This document shows, piece by piece, positions 44,684 through 55,619 of a stretch of DNA of 64,000 bases. The stretch lies in assembly GCA_964017235.1 (NCBI GenBank), contig OZ024931.1, forward strand, positions 126,677,530-126,741,529. The letters are read 5' to 3'. The notes below the pieces were generated by a model. It was not told where the DNA came from. It saw nothing but the letters and a program-made list of their open reading frames with translations, and searched no databases. The DNA comes from Sabellastarte sp. h YS-2021. Its lineage: Eukaryota > Annelida > Polychaeta > Sabellida > Sabellidae. A program made the position numbers and the translations under genes. Every line of letters begins with the position of its first letter. The first letter of the stretch is position 1.

Positions 44684-47600
44684 GGTATTAACTTATAAAA
44701 ATTTAATTTACTTATTAAATTTGCAATTTTCTGCCATTTTGCTTATTAATAACTATAGATCATTTTACCTTATTTTTATTCCTTTCAAATCAGTAAATTT
44801 ACCATATTTCTTGTTGTGAGTTTTCGCCTCGGCTAGGCTTGTTTGTGATCGGGTAATCTTCCTTTATTGCGTGTTCAATATGTCGTCCCATCAAACCAGT
44901 AAAGACAAACCCCGTGCATCTAAATGCCATCATTTTTGTCACCCCTTCGACTCTCATAACTACTAGATTTTCAGAAATCTTTGCAAAAATCTTCTTCTCA
45001 AGTGGAGGTGGATCAGACCTCTGCTTAGGCTTCTAAACCTGGCCCACGTCTCGTACTCGTCTGGACCCCCCGAGTACTAATACCGTCGAGTCGATGGGCG
45101 TTGATTATGTCCCAGCCTTACCTCCACGCTTCGACTCTTATACTAGACGCCTCGGGTCAACATCTTAGTTCTGTCGAGAAACCCTTGAGGTTGCCCTTGA
45201 CCAAACCTAAAAAGTCTTCTCACTTTCACAAACAGTACACTATGGCCCCGACGTCTGCCTTGGACCACTACTCTGATCAATCTGAAGACTCTCAGCCTGC
45301 CCCTAGCCGGTCCAAAAAGCATACTGATAAAACACAAATCTAGGTCCAGATATGCACCTTCTTCTTCAGAGGAGGACCAGCCCTCTGAAGTCAGACATAG
45401 GTCTCCTAAGCCTTCAAAGAAGACTTGCCCTGATCAAGACCATCCTCAACATGACCCAGATCCTCCTTACTACAGGAAAGTAGCTTTGGTTGACATTCCC
45501 TCCCAATATGCAGAGGAGGTGGATACCTTTAGGCGTATCCTCAAACTTCCTGATCCTAGGGAGTCCTTACCTAGGTCATCCACTGCAGTGATGGTTCTTG
45601 ATGATGAGAAAGGTAGACAGGAGCTCAGACCAAGAGGCCCTTCCTCTATGCTGGCACTTAATTCCATTATCAAAAACGTCTTTGATAATTTTGACCATGA
45701 CTTTCAAGCAGCAAATTTACCTGAGGGTAAATATATAAAAGCTCCTCCATCCACTATCAAGTGGTACAATGTGGGACAGCCTTGTTATGAAGACAAGATA
45801 CAAGAACTAAATACAGACTTTGCTAAGACCTGTATTAGTCCTAAGCCCTCTGGGGCTCCTATTGGCAAGGTTCCCCTACCATTTCTCAAGGAATTGGAAC
45901 ACCAAGCGAGGCAGAATATTTCCACTCTTAATTTTGATACCACCTTTGCTAAGACTTCTTCCTCCTGCAATTCCACCCTGGAGAAGTGCCAGTATAGTCT
46001 TAAGTCGACTTTTAAGACAGTCAAGTCTCAAATTAAGAAAGGTGCTGATCCTGAAAAGCCATCAAAGCATGGATACGAGGATGCCTGTGAGTATCTAGAT
46101 CTCTGCAACAAGACTATTTTGATCCAGCACAGGGCCCTGACTTGACTCAGTAAATCACTTGCCCAGATACTCCAGAGGGAGTTATACTCAATGGGCAATA
46201 CTGGTTTGCTTAGGCGCGAAGCCAAAATGACCCTGTTACAACCACAATTAGGGGAAACGAGACGTCAGGAACTCAGGAATGCATCCTTTTGGCCGTCTTC
46301 CTTGTTCAAGTCTCAACTAGTCGAGGAAGGTGAAGACTTTCTTCTTTAAAAAGGCACCTCAAAAGACTCAAAAGAGCCCTTTCGTGGTCCCCACAAGAAA
46401 AGAGGCTCCTACAGAAAACGTCCCAATGGGGGCAATTCCTCTCAAAGCAGTAACCAGTCATTTTCCTCAGGAAGGGGAAAACCAAACTTTAGAGGCTCCA
46501 TTTGCCATTTTTGAGCCCACAATAGGGGAAGGGGTGTGGAAACCTCTCTTCCCGATGACTCCTCAAAAGCCTCCCGCAGTCCACCAGTAGGAGGTTGCCT
46601 CTGTTCTTTCAGAAGAGACTGGCAAACAACTGTTCATCTAACATGTTAAGCATTATCACCAATGGCTACGTACTGCCATTCCACTCAAAGCCAAACTTGG
46701 TCAGATTTCCTCTGATTCTGTCAGAGTACAAGGCCCTCCAAAAAGACCAAGATCTGGCTGATTGCATCCAGTTTCTTCTGTCAAAGAATGCTATCGAAAG
46801 GGTGGAAAATGTAAGACGCAGTCGCCTGTTTCTAGTCCCCAAGCCTCACCAAAGGTGGAGGCCAGTAATAGACTTAAGCAGGCTCAACACTTTTCTATAT
46901 GTAGAAAAGTTCAAAATGGAAACTCCAGAGTCCATCAGGACCTCATTGATTCCTGGGGAATGGGTATCGTTGGTCCCAGTCTCAAGAGGAAGCCCAAGTG
47001 AACAGTCAGGAAGTGGTAGTCTTGGGTGGATAATAAACCAGGAGAAATCAGGACTGAAATCTACTCAGGTGCTTTTGTGCGTGGGCTACGAATACCACCT
47101 AGATTCAGGCCTTGTAAAACCCACTCAAGAGAGATGGCTTAAACTTCAGGATTTGATCCTAAGACTCAAGTCAAACATGTTTTGACTGCAAGATGTTTGA
47201 TGTCGCTAATTGGGTTTCTTGCCTCAACGTAGAAAATGGTCCCGGAGGGATGCCTTTACATGAGGCCCTTTCAGTTTCATCTCGAGGAGATATCCTCAGT
47301 CGATGGACAGCCTCCTTCCCTGGACAGAAGCAATTTCTGCACACTAGACTGGTGGCAGAACCCCACAAATGTGATGATAGGCGCCTACCTTCATCCCAAA
47401 GACCACAGCATTCAACTCTTTACAGACGCTCAAACGAAGTTTGGGACGCTCACTGACTGTGGTCAGACGAGGAAAAAAGGCTACACATAAATGTTCTAGA
47501 GCTGAAGGCGGTCTCACTGGCCCTTCAAAGTTTCAAGGAACAGTGTCCGAACCAAACTGTGCTAGTTGCAACAGAAAACTCAACAGTGGCAGCCTACATA

Positions 47601-49312
47601 AACATACGGGGAGGAACTCACTCAGCAGAGATGTATGCGCTCCTGTGGAAGATTATGACATGGTGCCATCACTATCACATAACACATCCCAGGGTTTCTG
47701 AATGTGATGGCCGACCTTCTATCCAGGTCCAATCAAGTCCAATCGACAGAATGGTCTCTACACCCTCAGGTGTTCAAACAGATCTGTCGGAGGTGGTTCA
47801 CACCCCAAGTGGATCTATTTGCCACTCATCTGAACCACAAACTTCCACTGTACGTATCTCCAATCCCAGACTCCAATGCTTGGGACATAGATGCTCTGAA
47901 CATAAACTGGGCGGGTCTCACCACTTATGCTTACCCTTCAGTGGCTCTCCTTCACAGGGTGATCCAAAATATCAGGCAATGCCATTGCCTGATCATACTA
48001 ATAGCCCCAGGCTGGCCAGGGATGCCCTGGTTTTGGGACCTTGTACAGCTCTCCACGGAGATCTCACTGCAACTCCCAGTGTCAACAACTCTTCTCAAAC
48101 AGTCCCACAGTTACGTTCCACAGCAATCCACAACATCTCAGCCTCCATGCCTGGTGTCTAGGAGCGGACAAGAACAAGGCTTCTCTGTGGAGGTGGCAGA
48201 GAGAATTACTGCCCCTCGGCGGTCATCAAGAAGGACCGTCTACAAATCAAAGTGGGCCCTATTTGAAAAATGGTGCAGAGAAAATTTGGTGGATTTCTCC
48301 AATCCTTCTGTGAACCAAATTGCAGATTTCTTCATGTACCTGTACCAGGGCCTAAATAGGCACCCCTCGACCATTGATGGTTACAGGACTGCCATTGTTG
48401 ACACTTTGGGCCCAACAGCCCACCATATTGCACATAATGCAGATCACAAGTTATTCTCCAGTTTCCACAGAGATCGTCCTGTTCTCAATGAGCTCACAAA
48501 AGCACCCTTTGAGCCTATGAAAGACAGACCTCAAACATCTCACTCTCAAAACTGGTTTCTTGCTAGCTTTTCCTCCGGCAAGTGCCGCAGCAAAATCCAC
48601 GCCTGGGTTGCAAACAAAGTATCTAATCTAGGCCAATGGGAAAAGGTTGCCTTGTTCCCTTCTGACTTCATAGCCAAAGACCAACTAGCAAGAGAAGGTT
48701 CTCAAAGTGTGTCTCCGGTGACTATTCCTGCTTTGACTATCATTGTATATAGACTATTCAAAGAAGACAGGACCCTGTGTCCAGTCCGGGATCTGAGGTA
48801 CTATTTGGATCGAACCAAAGACCTGAGAGGGTCTTGCTCCCTCCTTTTCATCTCCTTCAAGAAAGGACATACCTGAGACATCAGACCCGCTAGTCTCTCT
48901 TCATGGTTGAAACAAACCATTCTACTTCGTTATAAATAATCAGACTAACAGGCCTTGGGCTTGGTCCAAGTTAAAGCGCATGACATTAGGGCCTTCGCAG
49001 CCTCTAAGGTATTTTACGGTGGGCCAAATCATGCAAGCCTGTCACTGGAAAGCTCACAACACATTTACAAATTTCTATCTAAAAGACCTTACTTGGTCAG
49101 ACAATGACAACAGTCTGTATCTGAGCCAGTAGTTGTGGCACAACAGGTCCTAGACCCTTCCCGTCAGACCAGTCATCCTCGGAAAGAAAAGAAGGGGGGG
49201 GGGGGGGGGGGGCACATCCGCTGCAGCCAAGTCTTCAGTAGTCTATCCCCAGGGTCTAGGTCTAGGTTTACCTTATCAGGGTGTTTGTTTAAGGTCTTTA
49301 TATTCTTTACCT

Positions 49313-49390
49313 TTATTATCTCCCGCCGGGCTTCAGCCCGGGAGGGAGATTATGAAATGATGCCTGTGTGTGCGTGCGTTAGTTATTATT
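49313..49390 (+). mobile_element. Short hairpin-headed insertion in the type B 3' region
   Basis: ATTATCTCCCGCCGGGCT and AGCCCGGGAGGGAGATTAT form a stem of about 18 bp, followed by GTGTGTGCGTGCGTTAG. The corresponding 3' regions of the copies at 36.7 and 58.75 kb lack it. It is probably a truncated member of a third hairpin-headed repeat family. Confidence 0.55.
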
Positions 49391-49686
49391 AATTATATTA
49401 TGTATTAAGGACCATTAAGGTTGTCATTAATATCATTTTAGGGTGGCAATAGTTTTGTATCTCTAAGCCTTGGGCTTAGATTTCTTTCATGACAGCCTTT
49501 AGGGCTTTACCCCGTCTAAGTGTACTTGTCTTACACTTCTCTCCTTCGGTCAAAACACCCAGACAGTTTTTTAACACTGTCAGTCATTTATTCAGGTTTT
49601 TGGCTTCTTACAGGCCCAGCCTTTGGGGTTGGGGCACTGTAAATGGGATTCAGACTGGTACTTTTCTACTTTCATTCTCTATTATT

Positions 49687-50711
49687 AGGCGGGTTGCGTG
49701 TAACCAACCCGCCTATTAGATTGATGTGTCCGACGTCCGTCTGTCCGTCCACATTTTTCGTTTCCGGACTCTAACTTTAAAACGGTTTGACCAATCAAAT
49801 TCAAACTTCACAGGGAGATAGATCACCATCATAGCTAGGTTCCTTTCGAAATTGGTGAAATTCTGTGTGTTCGTTTGTCCGTTTTTCGTCCGTTTGTCTG
49901 TCCATCCATCTGTTTGTCCACATTTTTGTTTCCGGACTCTAACTTTAAAACGGTTTGACCAATCAAATTCAAACTTCACAGGGAGATAGATCACCATCAT
50001 AGCTAGGTTCCTTTCGAAATTGGTGAAATTCTGTCTGTTTGTTTGTCCGTTTTTCCGTCCGTTTCTTCGTTTTTGTCCCTTTTTCTGTCCATCCATCTGT
50101 CCGTCCACATTTTTGTTTCCGGACTCTAACTCGAAAACAGTTGTCCAATCAAATTCATACTTGACAGGGACATAGATCACCATCATAGCTAGGGTCCTTT
50201 TGAAATTGGTGTAATTCCGTCCGTCCGTCTGTTTGTCCATCCGTCTGTCCGTCCACATTTTCGTTTCCGGACTCTTAACTCGAAAACAATTTGTCCAGTC
50301 GAATTCAAACTTGACAGGGACATAGATCACCATCATAGCTAGGTTCCTTTCGAAATTGGTGTAATTCTGTCAGTTCGTTTTTCCGCTTGTTTGTCAACAT
50401 TTCCGTTTCTGGACTCTAACTCAAAAACGCTTTGTCCAATCTAATTCAAACTTGACAGGGAGATACATCACTATCATAGCTAAGTTGCTTTCGAAATTGG
50501 TGTAATTCCATCCTTTTGTTTGTCCGTTTATAGCAGAGATAGAATTATTTATCCTAGAATACAAGTTTTACGTTTCTTAGCACGTCTAACACATTCACCT
50601 TAACTGGGTAACCTAAAATTTTTTTCCTTGTTTCTAAATGTAATTACAGCAGTTGCTAACCTTATTACTGCCAGTGCAACCCGCCTTTTGGGGCATCTTT
50701 GACCCTCTTGT
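49687..50711 (+). mobile_element. Hairpin-headed repeat (GGCGGGTTG family), longest copy, inside type B DIRS
   Basis: The 5' hairpin GGCGGGTTGCGTGTAACC / CAACCCGCC is followed by five internal units (TTTCCGGACTCTAAC-type starts near 49,759, 49,929, 50,116, 50,262 and 50,405) and the full 3' module ending GACCCTCTTGT. Comparison with the uninterrupted DIRS sequence at about 36,995 and 59,075 (CAAAATCCAAGAAAA) shows a clean insertion at a T-rich spot without target duplication. A 206-codon minus-strand frame across it is a translation of the repeat units. Confidence 0.88.
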
Positions 50712-50794
50712 TGACTCAAAATCTAAGAAAAACAAACACATCTTCCAGTCTCAGCTGTAATCCCTCCACCGTGCGGTTGGATCCAGCAATCAGT

Positions 50795-50880
50795 CCCACA
50801 TGGTAAGCTATTCTAGCACAATAAAATTGAAAATTTTAATTGCTTAAATATAGCTTTTATAAGCTACAAGCTAACCATGT
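50795..50880 (+). repeat. Internal complementary region of the outer type B DIRS
   Basis: CAGTCCCACATGGTAAGCTA through CACAATAAAA complements the left end at 38,261. TTTTATAAGCTACAAGCTA and ACCATGTGGGACTGA complement the right end near 51,060-51,110. Confidence 0.85.
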
Positions 50881-50959
50881 GGGACTGAGAATAGTCCCAC
50901 CCTGTCTCCCCGCTGTATTACAGCTGAGGGTTATTGGTTTAAATTTCAACAAGAAAAGA

Positions 50960-51116
50960 GAAGACAAATGGGGTCGATCACGTGACGACAACCTGAGGCT
51001 GCAGCCAACAATTTTTCTTAGACGTTGGCCGGGCCTGGGGTCCATCCAGGAACAGCAATCAGTCCCACATGGTAAGCTTGTAGCTTATAAAAGCTACATT
51101 TAAGTAATTAAATTTA
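50960..51116 (+). repeat. Right inverted terminal repeat of the outer type B DIRS
   Basis: CACGTGACGACAACCTGAGG, CTTAGACGTTGGCCGGGCC and GCAATCAGTCCCACATGG are the complements of the left repeat at 38,261-38,430. The outer extremity adds GCTTATAAAAGCTACATTTA. Confidence 0.85.
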
Positions 51117-51234
51117 TTAGGATATTGGAAACATGCTGGCGTTTTTATACAGAAGAAGACTTACAGGTACTTAAAATTGAGGAAACAGCAAATTGCAGAA
51201 TACTTCCTATATCTATGTGTTTGTTTCCAACTTA

Positions 51235-52110
51235 TTTGTCACCAAGCCCACCAGTCCGGTGTTGGTCATGTGACAACATATATATATATGTATACAGGGT
51301 GCCAGAGCCTACCGGTCCGGTACTGGTTACGGCTGCCCTCACAGATTTACCATTAATAATTTGTCATCAATCCCCACCAGTCCAGTGCTGGTCATGTGAC
51401 TACTCAAGTAAACATACACAGGGTGTCAGAGCCTACCAGCCTGGTACCGGCTACAGTTACCCTTTCACAGATTGTCCTATTATTTTGTCACCCATTCCCA
51501 GCGGACCGGTGCTGGTCATGTGACAACAAAATAAACGTACAGGGTGCCAGAGCCTACCGGTCCAGTACTGGGTAGGGCTGCCCTCACAGGTTTACCCATT
51601 AATAATTTGTCGCCAATCCCCACAGGTCCGGTGCTGGTCCTGTGACAACTCGAGTAAATATACACAGGGTGCCAGAGCCTTCCAGCCGGTACTGGCTACA
51701 GTTACCCTCCAACAGATTTCATTATTGTCACCCAAGTCCCTCTGCTGGTCATGTGACAGCATTGTAACATACACGGGAGTGCCAACCCTTCTGATTACAG
51801 TTGCCCTGTCACAGAAAGAAATTTTCTAATTCTTTTGTCATTAATTCCCACTGGTCTAGTGCTGGTCATGTGACAACACAAATATACATACATGGGGTAC
51901 CAAACCATACTGATCCGGTACTGGTTAGTTTCCCTCTCACAGAAACTTGTTTGATTTACCATTTGCCCATTATTTTGTCGTCACCTGGCACTGGTCTGGT
52001 TCTTGTCATGTAACAAGACAATCATACAAGGGGTCTGGAGCCTACCAATCCGGTATTTACTACTATTAACCCCCTTACATTGTCAGAATACTTTGTTAAC
52101 CAGAACCTAC
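51235..52110 (+). repeat. Tandem array of about seven units of 111-140 bp
   Basis: GTCATGTGAC (with variants) recurs at 51,265, 51,391, 51,515, 51,637, 51,748, 51,865 and 52,005. Each unit also carries CAGGGTGCCAGAGCCTACC, a CCGGTACTGG-like word and a TTTGTCACC-like segment. Divergence rises to the right. It ends just before a type A Gag fragment, so it may lie in the 5' region of that DIRS copy. No function is known. Confidence 0.85.
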
Positions 52111-52149
52111 TGGTCTGGTACCAGCTATACTTCTACACAAAATATTAGT

Positions 52150-55100
52150 TTCAATGCCTCCAGATGACTGGCTCTGCCAGAAAATGGAAAGGCTTAACCT
52201 AGTAGCTGCCTGAGGTTACCCGTCCCTGGTTCACAAGGCAGGAGGTTGGTGAACTGATCATTTAGTATGCATTCCTAAACTTCAGTGCAAGTGGTCTCGT
52301 TATACAAGCTGAAACTGTTCCCCACAGAGCTGAATATTCTTCAACATGCCACGGGCGCTCGAGGTCCCAGTTCGGGCACATTTCAGCACCCTTGTCCCAG
52401 TACCAGTAAAAACGTACGACACAAAGGACACCAAGCAGTGTGGATATGCTGCTTCTCAACTCCAACATGCATTACATGCTTGGATCAATTTTTTGAGGTC
52501 AGAGGTTATGGCCGTGAGTATGGGGTTCTAGCTCCCCTTCTTTCACCAGGCCTTCATGTAGTAGATAGCAATATAAATGAAATTATTGGTACAGACCCTC
52601 AAGAGGGTATGGCTCAAGCCAGATCAAATAGAATCGTTAATTTACATGTGATGGATGTTACACATTCTGTAACAGGGCTGCCGGGGCCACGGTGGCAGAG
52701 TGGTAACACTCTCGCCTCCCACCTCTGAGGCCGGGCTTCGATTCCCGGCACGGCCTCAAGTGGGAAAGCTGGTAGTTGCTTGCCGTTGGTCGGCAGTTTA
52801 CAGTACAGAACCCTGACAAACTGTATGTACTGGTTTCCTCTGCCCTTCCAACTACCCGTCGTGATATGACATGTACAGTGTTGAAAACAACGTAAAACCC
52901 CAAATAAATAAGTAACAGGGCTGCCACAAAGAAAGACTTCAGTCCCAGTACGTCAAAGACAGAAATGAAATTGTCAAGGTGGTCTCTGTCGTCATAAATC
53001 CACCTGAGGGAGGAGCTTGCTGCAACAATTTTTGGCAGGTCTGGCAGTCCCTGGGTTCAAATCCGAGGTTTGTTTCCATACTATAGTGAAAAGGTCGTAG
53101 TTTAATTCTACACCTTCTACAACAGGTTGTTTCTGGTTCCAAGAGCCAGCAAGTGGAGGCCTGTCTTAGATCTCAGTCAGCCGAACTTGTTTGTAAAATC
53201 AGGCACCTTCAAAGGGGAAATTCCAGAAACCATAAGGCTCTCCCTATAGCAAGGGGAGTGGGTCACTTTTGGATTTAGTGACGCCTTCTGTCATTTTCCA
53301 CTGGTTCCAAGGTTGTGAAAATATTTAAGGTTCCATCTGAAAAGTGACATCCACCAACTCACTGCCTTCCTTTCGGCTTGTTGTTAAGTTCATAAAGGAA
53401 GCGAAGCTCATGACTCAGGCAAGGAGTATACAAAACCACCAGTACCTAGATGATTGGTTACTCAGAGCTCCGTGCTGGGAAGCTTGCCTCAAGTTCATAA
53501 AGGAAGCAAAGCTCATGGCTCAGGCAAGGAGTATACGAAACAACCTGTACCTAGATGACTGGTTACTCAGAGCTCCGTGCTGGTAAACTTGCCTCTAAAG
53601 TTCCCACCCCTTTTGGCCCTTTGCAAAGAACTGGGCTGGGTAGTAAGTTTGCTCTCAAGTTGGAACTGCTCCATCAGCAAGTGTTCAACTTTCTAAGATA
53701 CTGTTTCGACCTCTCTCAAGGCCTGGTCAAGCCCAAGCACGAGAGACCGCATACTCTGACACATAAAATACAGACACATGGGGCAAGAGACCTACTCAGG
53801 CAGATCATGCCCTTAATCGGCCTGTTGATAGCCACAGAAAAGCAGGTAGTGTTGGGAATCCTTCATATGAGGCCCTTAAAGTAGGTGGGCAGTAATTATG
53901 AAGGAATCAGAACTGATTTCAGTTTCATCAGTTACCAGTTCGTTCTCTTGACCGGTCGGGTGCTACCAAGTCAAGAAGATGGTTGACATTACAATAAATA
54001 CTCCGGTTTATCAAGGACCGGAAAATTATACAGTCAGGCAGTTCATGCCCCTGATAGACCTACTGACAACCACAGGGAAGCAGGTTTGGTCAGGTTGCCT
54101 TCACATGAGACCCATACAGTGGCATCTAAAGCAATGTTGGCACATGCCCGAGAGTCTGGAAAGGGTCATTCTGTTGGCCCACTCTCTCCAGCCACACCTA
54201 GATTGGTGGTTAAACCTAGAGCAATGTACTTGCGTCCCCTTCAACCCACTCTTCAAAGGTTTACAGACACCTCAAACTAAGACTGGGACGCACATTTAGG
54301 GGACTCCACTGCGAGAGGTGGTTGATTAGTTACAGAAAGTCGCCTCTACATCAACTTTCTGGAGTTAAAAGCAATCTTCCTGGCCCTCGAGAGTTTTGAG
54401 CATCTTTGCAGGGACCAGATTGTATTGATAACAGACAGCACAACTGTAGTCTCTTACATCAACAAGGAGGGCAGTATGAGATCAGGCTCTCTTTGTGCCC
54501 TGCTCTTGAGGCTTCTGTCCTGGTGTCACCCCAGAGGAATAGTTCTGAGGTCTCGGTACATTCCAGGTCACTGGAATGTAATAGCAGACACGCTATCCAG
54601 ACGCAACCAATTGAACAGAGTGGTCCCTATCCGAGCGGGTTTTCAGTCTCTGGTGCTCAAGTTGGGCCCAGCCACATGTGGAGCTTTTCGGCAACCCGGT
54701 TCAGTCACAAACTCCCCAATCACAAGATGATTCTGACTGCTCCAGGGTGATCCAACATGCCTTGGTTTGGGACCTGGTCAGTTCTATTGGTTCAGATACC
54801 TTTCAGGCTCTCTTTACAAAAGATCTGGTAACACAGCCCTTTGATGGGCTTCTTCACCGGAACCTCAGAAATCTATACCTGCATACCTGTCTCCTAGAGC
54901 CTCTACCATTCAGGAACAAGGGTTCCCTGTAGAAGTGGCAGCAAGAATTGAAGCTCCTTACAGACTCTCAACCAGAGTCATTTACCAATCATGGGCCGTT
55001 TTTGTCCAGTTGTGTAAGTCAAATAAGGTGGACTTCTGGTCACCCCGTGACCCTAATTGCTGATTTTCTTTTACATCCTTTCAAAGACAGAAAACTTCAG

Positions 55101-55560
55101 CCCAGTACTTTTGAAGGCTATAGGATGGCCTTTGCTGATATGGTAGGCCATCGCACCATTGCATATCAGTAAAGATGAGAACCTAACCCCCTTGTTGGAT
55201 AGCTTGCATAGAGATAAGTCCAAGGGCAGGCGGGGAGTGCCCACTTGGAACCTCTCACTGGTGCTTCACCAGCTGACCAAGGCTCCTTTTGAACCCATGC
55301 AGAAGGCCTCTCTTAAGCAGTTTTCTTTCAAGGCAGTCTTTCGGTTGGCCTCGGTGTCAGGCCAACAGTTAATTAACAGGAAAATTGGAGTAGGGTCTCT
55401 ATCCTTCGCCCATTTTCCGTACCAAGAATCAGTTGGTTCAAGAGGGTCTTCCTGTGTGGCCCTGGTAGTCATACCAGGCGTAACATTTATCAATTCCCAC
55501 CAAAACCCAGCAATGTTATACTGGGAGATCCCAGAGCCCAGGTGTTGGGACTGGATAATA
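52150..55560 (+). mobile_element. DIRS retrotransposon fossil, type A lineage
   Basis: Gag fragment at about 52,155-52,250 (PDDWLCQKMERLN against VDDWLCRKFEKLN). Then a tRNA-SINE insertion (52,683-52,912). RT region about 53.1-54.2 kb, including YLDDWLLRAP and a short internal tandem duplication. RNase H about 54.25-54.6 kb (ITDSTTVVSYINKEG, NVIADTLSRRNQL). Post-RNase H part about 54.65-54.9 kb. YR part about 54.9-55.5 kb (VPTWNLSLVLHQLTKAPFEP). Internal order follows the young element. No terminal repeats are recognised. It is broken, with many breaks (over ten), and considerably older than the copy at 38.5 kb. Confidence 0.85.
52683..52912 (+). mobile_element. tRNA-derived SINE, copy 1, with 14-bp target duplication
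   Basis: The tRNA-like head has an A-box-type GGTGGCAGAGTGGTAAC and a B-box-type GGGCTTCGATTCCC. A unique body (AAGCTGGTAGTTGCTTGCCG, CAGTTTACAGTACAGAACCC) and a tail ACGTAAAACCCCAAATAAAT follow. GTAACAGGGCTGCC flanks it on both sides (52,669-52,682 and 52,913-52,926). It depends on a LINE for mobility. Confidence 0.93.
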
Positions 55561-55619
55561 TATATTTAAGAACCCCCTAGCCTGTGCCCGAGACCCCAGG
55601 TACTGTGTTGCAATGTAGG

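Larger units (their letters stand above)
38503..44730 (+). mobile_element. DIRS retrotransposon, type A, young copy that looks whole
   Basis: 6,228 bp. Parts in order: left inverted terminal repeat; leader; Gag frame; RT-RNase H frame; YR frame; A-rich and polypurine tracts; internal complementary region (44,355-44,449); right inverted terminal repeat. The 172-bp terminal repeats differ at one base and no break is seen, so insertion is recent. Inverted termini plus an internal complementary region define the DIRS group proper rather than PAT or Ngaro, which have split direct repeats. It lies at a T-run (TTTT) in the 5' leader of the older type B element, with no target duplication, as expected for a tyrosine recombinase. 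Other type A pieces lie at 25.2, 28-30.7, 37.5, 52-55.6 and 60-64 kb. Whether it is still mobile cannot be told from sequence. Confidence 0.93.
38261..51116 (+). mobile_element. DIRS retrotransposon fossil, type B (outer element), with nested insertions
   Basis: Left terminal repeat 38,261-38,430. Leader, interrupted at 38,503-44,730 by the young type A element, resuming at 44,731. Gag from 44,880 to about 46.35 kb, with a clear stretch at 45.49-46.14 kb. RT region about 46.6-47.2 kb and RNase H about 47.2-47.7 kb. Post-RNase H domain about 47.7-48.1 kb (APGWPGMPWFWDLVQL) and YR about 48.15-49.1 kb. Polypurine tract 49,187-49,211; 3' region with a hairpin element (49,313-49,390) and a GGCGGGTTG-family repeat (49,687-50,711). 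Internal complementary region about 50,795-50,880 and right terminal repeat to about 51,116. It is broken, with roughly five to ten breaks. The terminal repeats differ by roughly a tenth, so it is much older than its guest. Confidence 0.88.

Noticed and set aside
49716-50336. 206-codon minus-strand open frame (repeated NFERNLAMMVIYLPVKFEFDW) as a repeat protein
   Set aside because: It is a translation of the GGCGGGTTG-family internal units. Equivalent frames differ between copies, and the units vary in length by amounts not divisible by three.
38261-51116. LTR retrotransposon interpretation of the core region
   Set aside because: The ends are inverted, not direct, repeats; an internal complementary region is present; there is no integrase or protease; and the recombinase has the tyrosine-type Arg, His-x-x-Arg and Tyr signature.
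52683-52755. A functional tRNA gene
   Set aside because: A- and B-box-like words are present, but the sequence continues into a SINE body and tail with target duplications, and a second copy exists at 62.8 kb.
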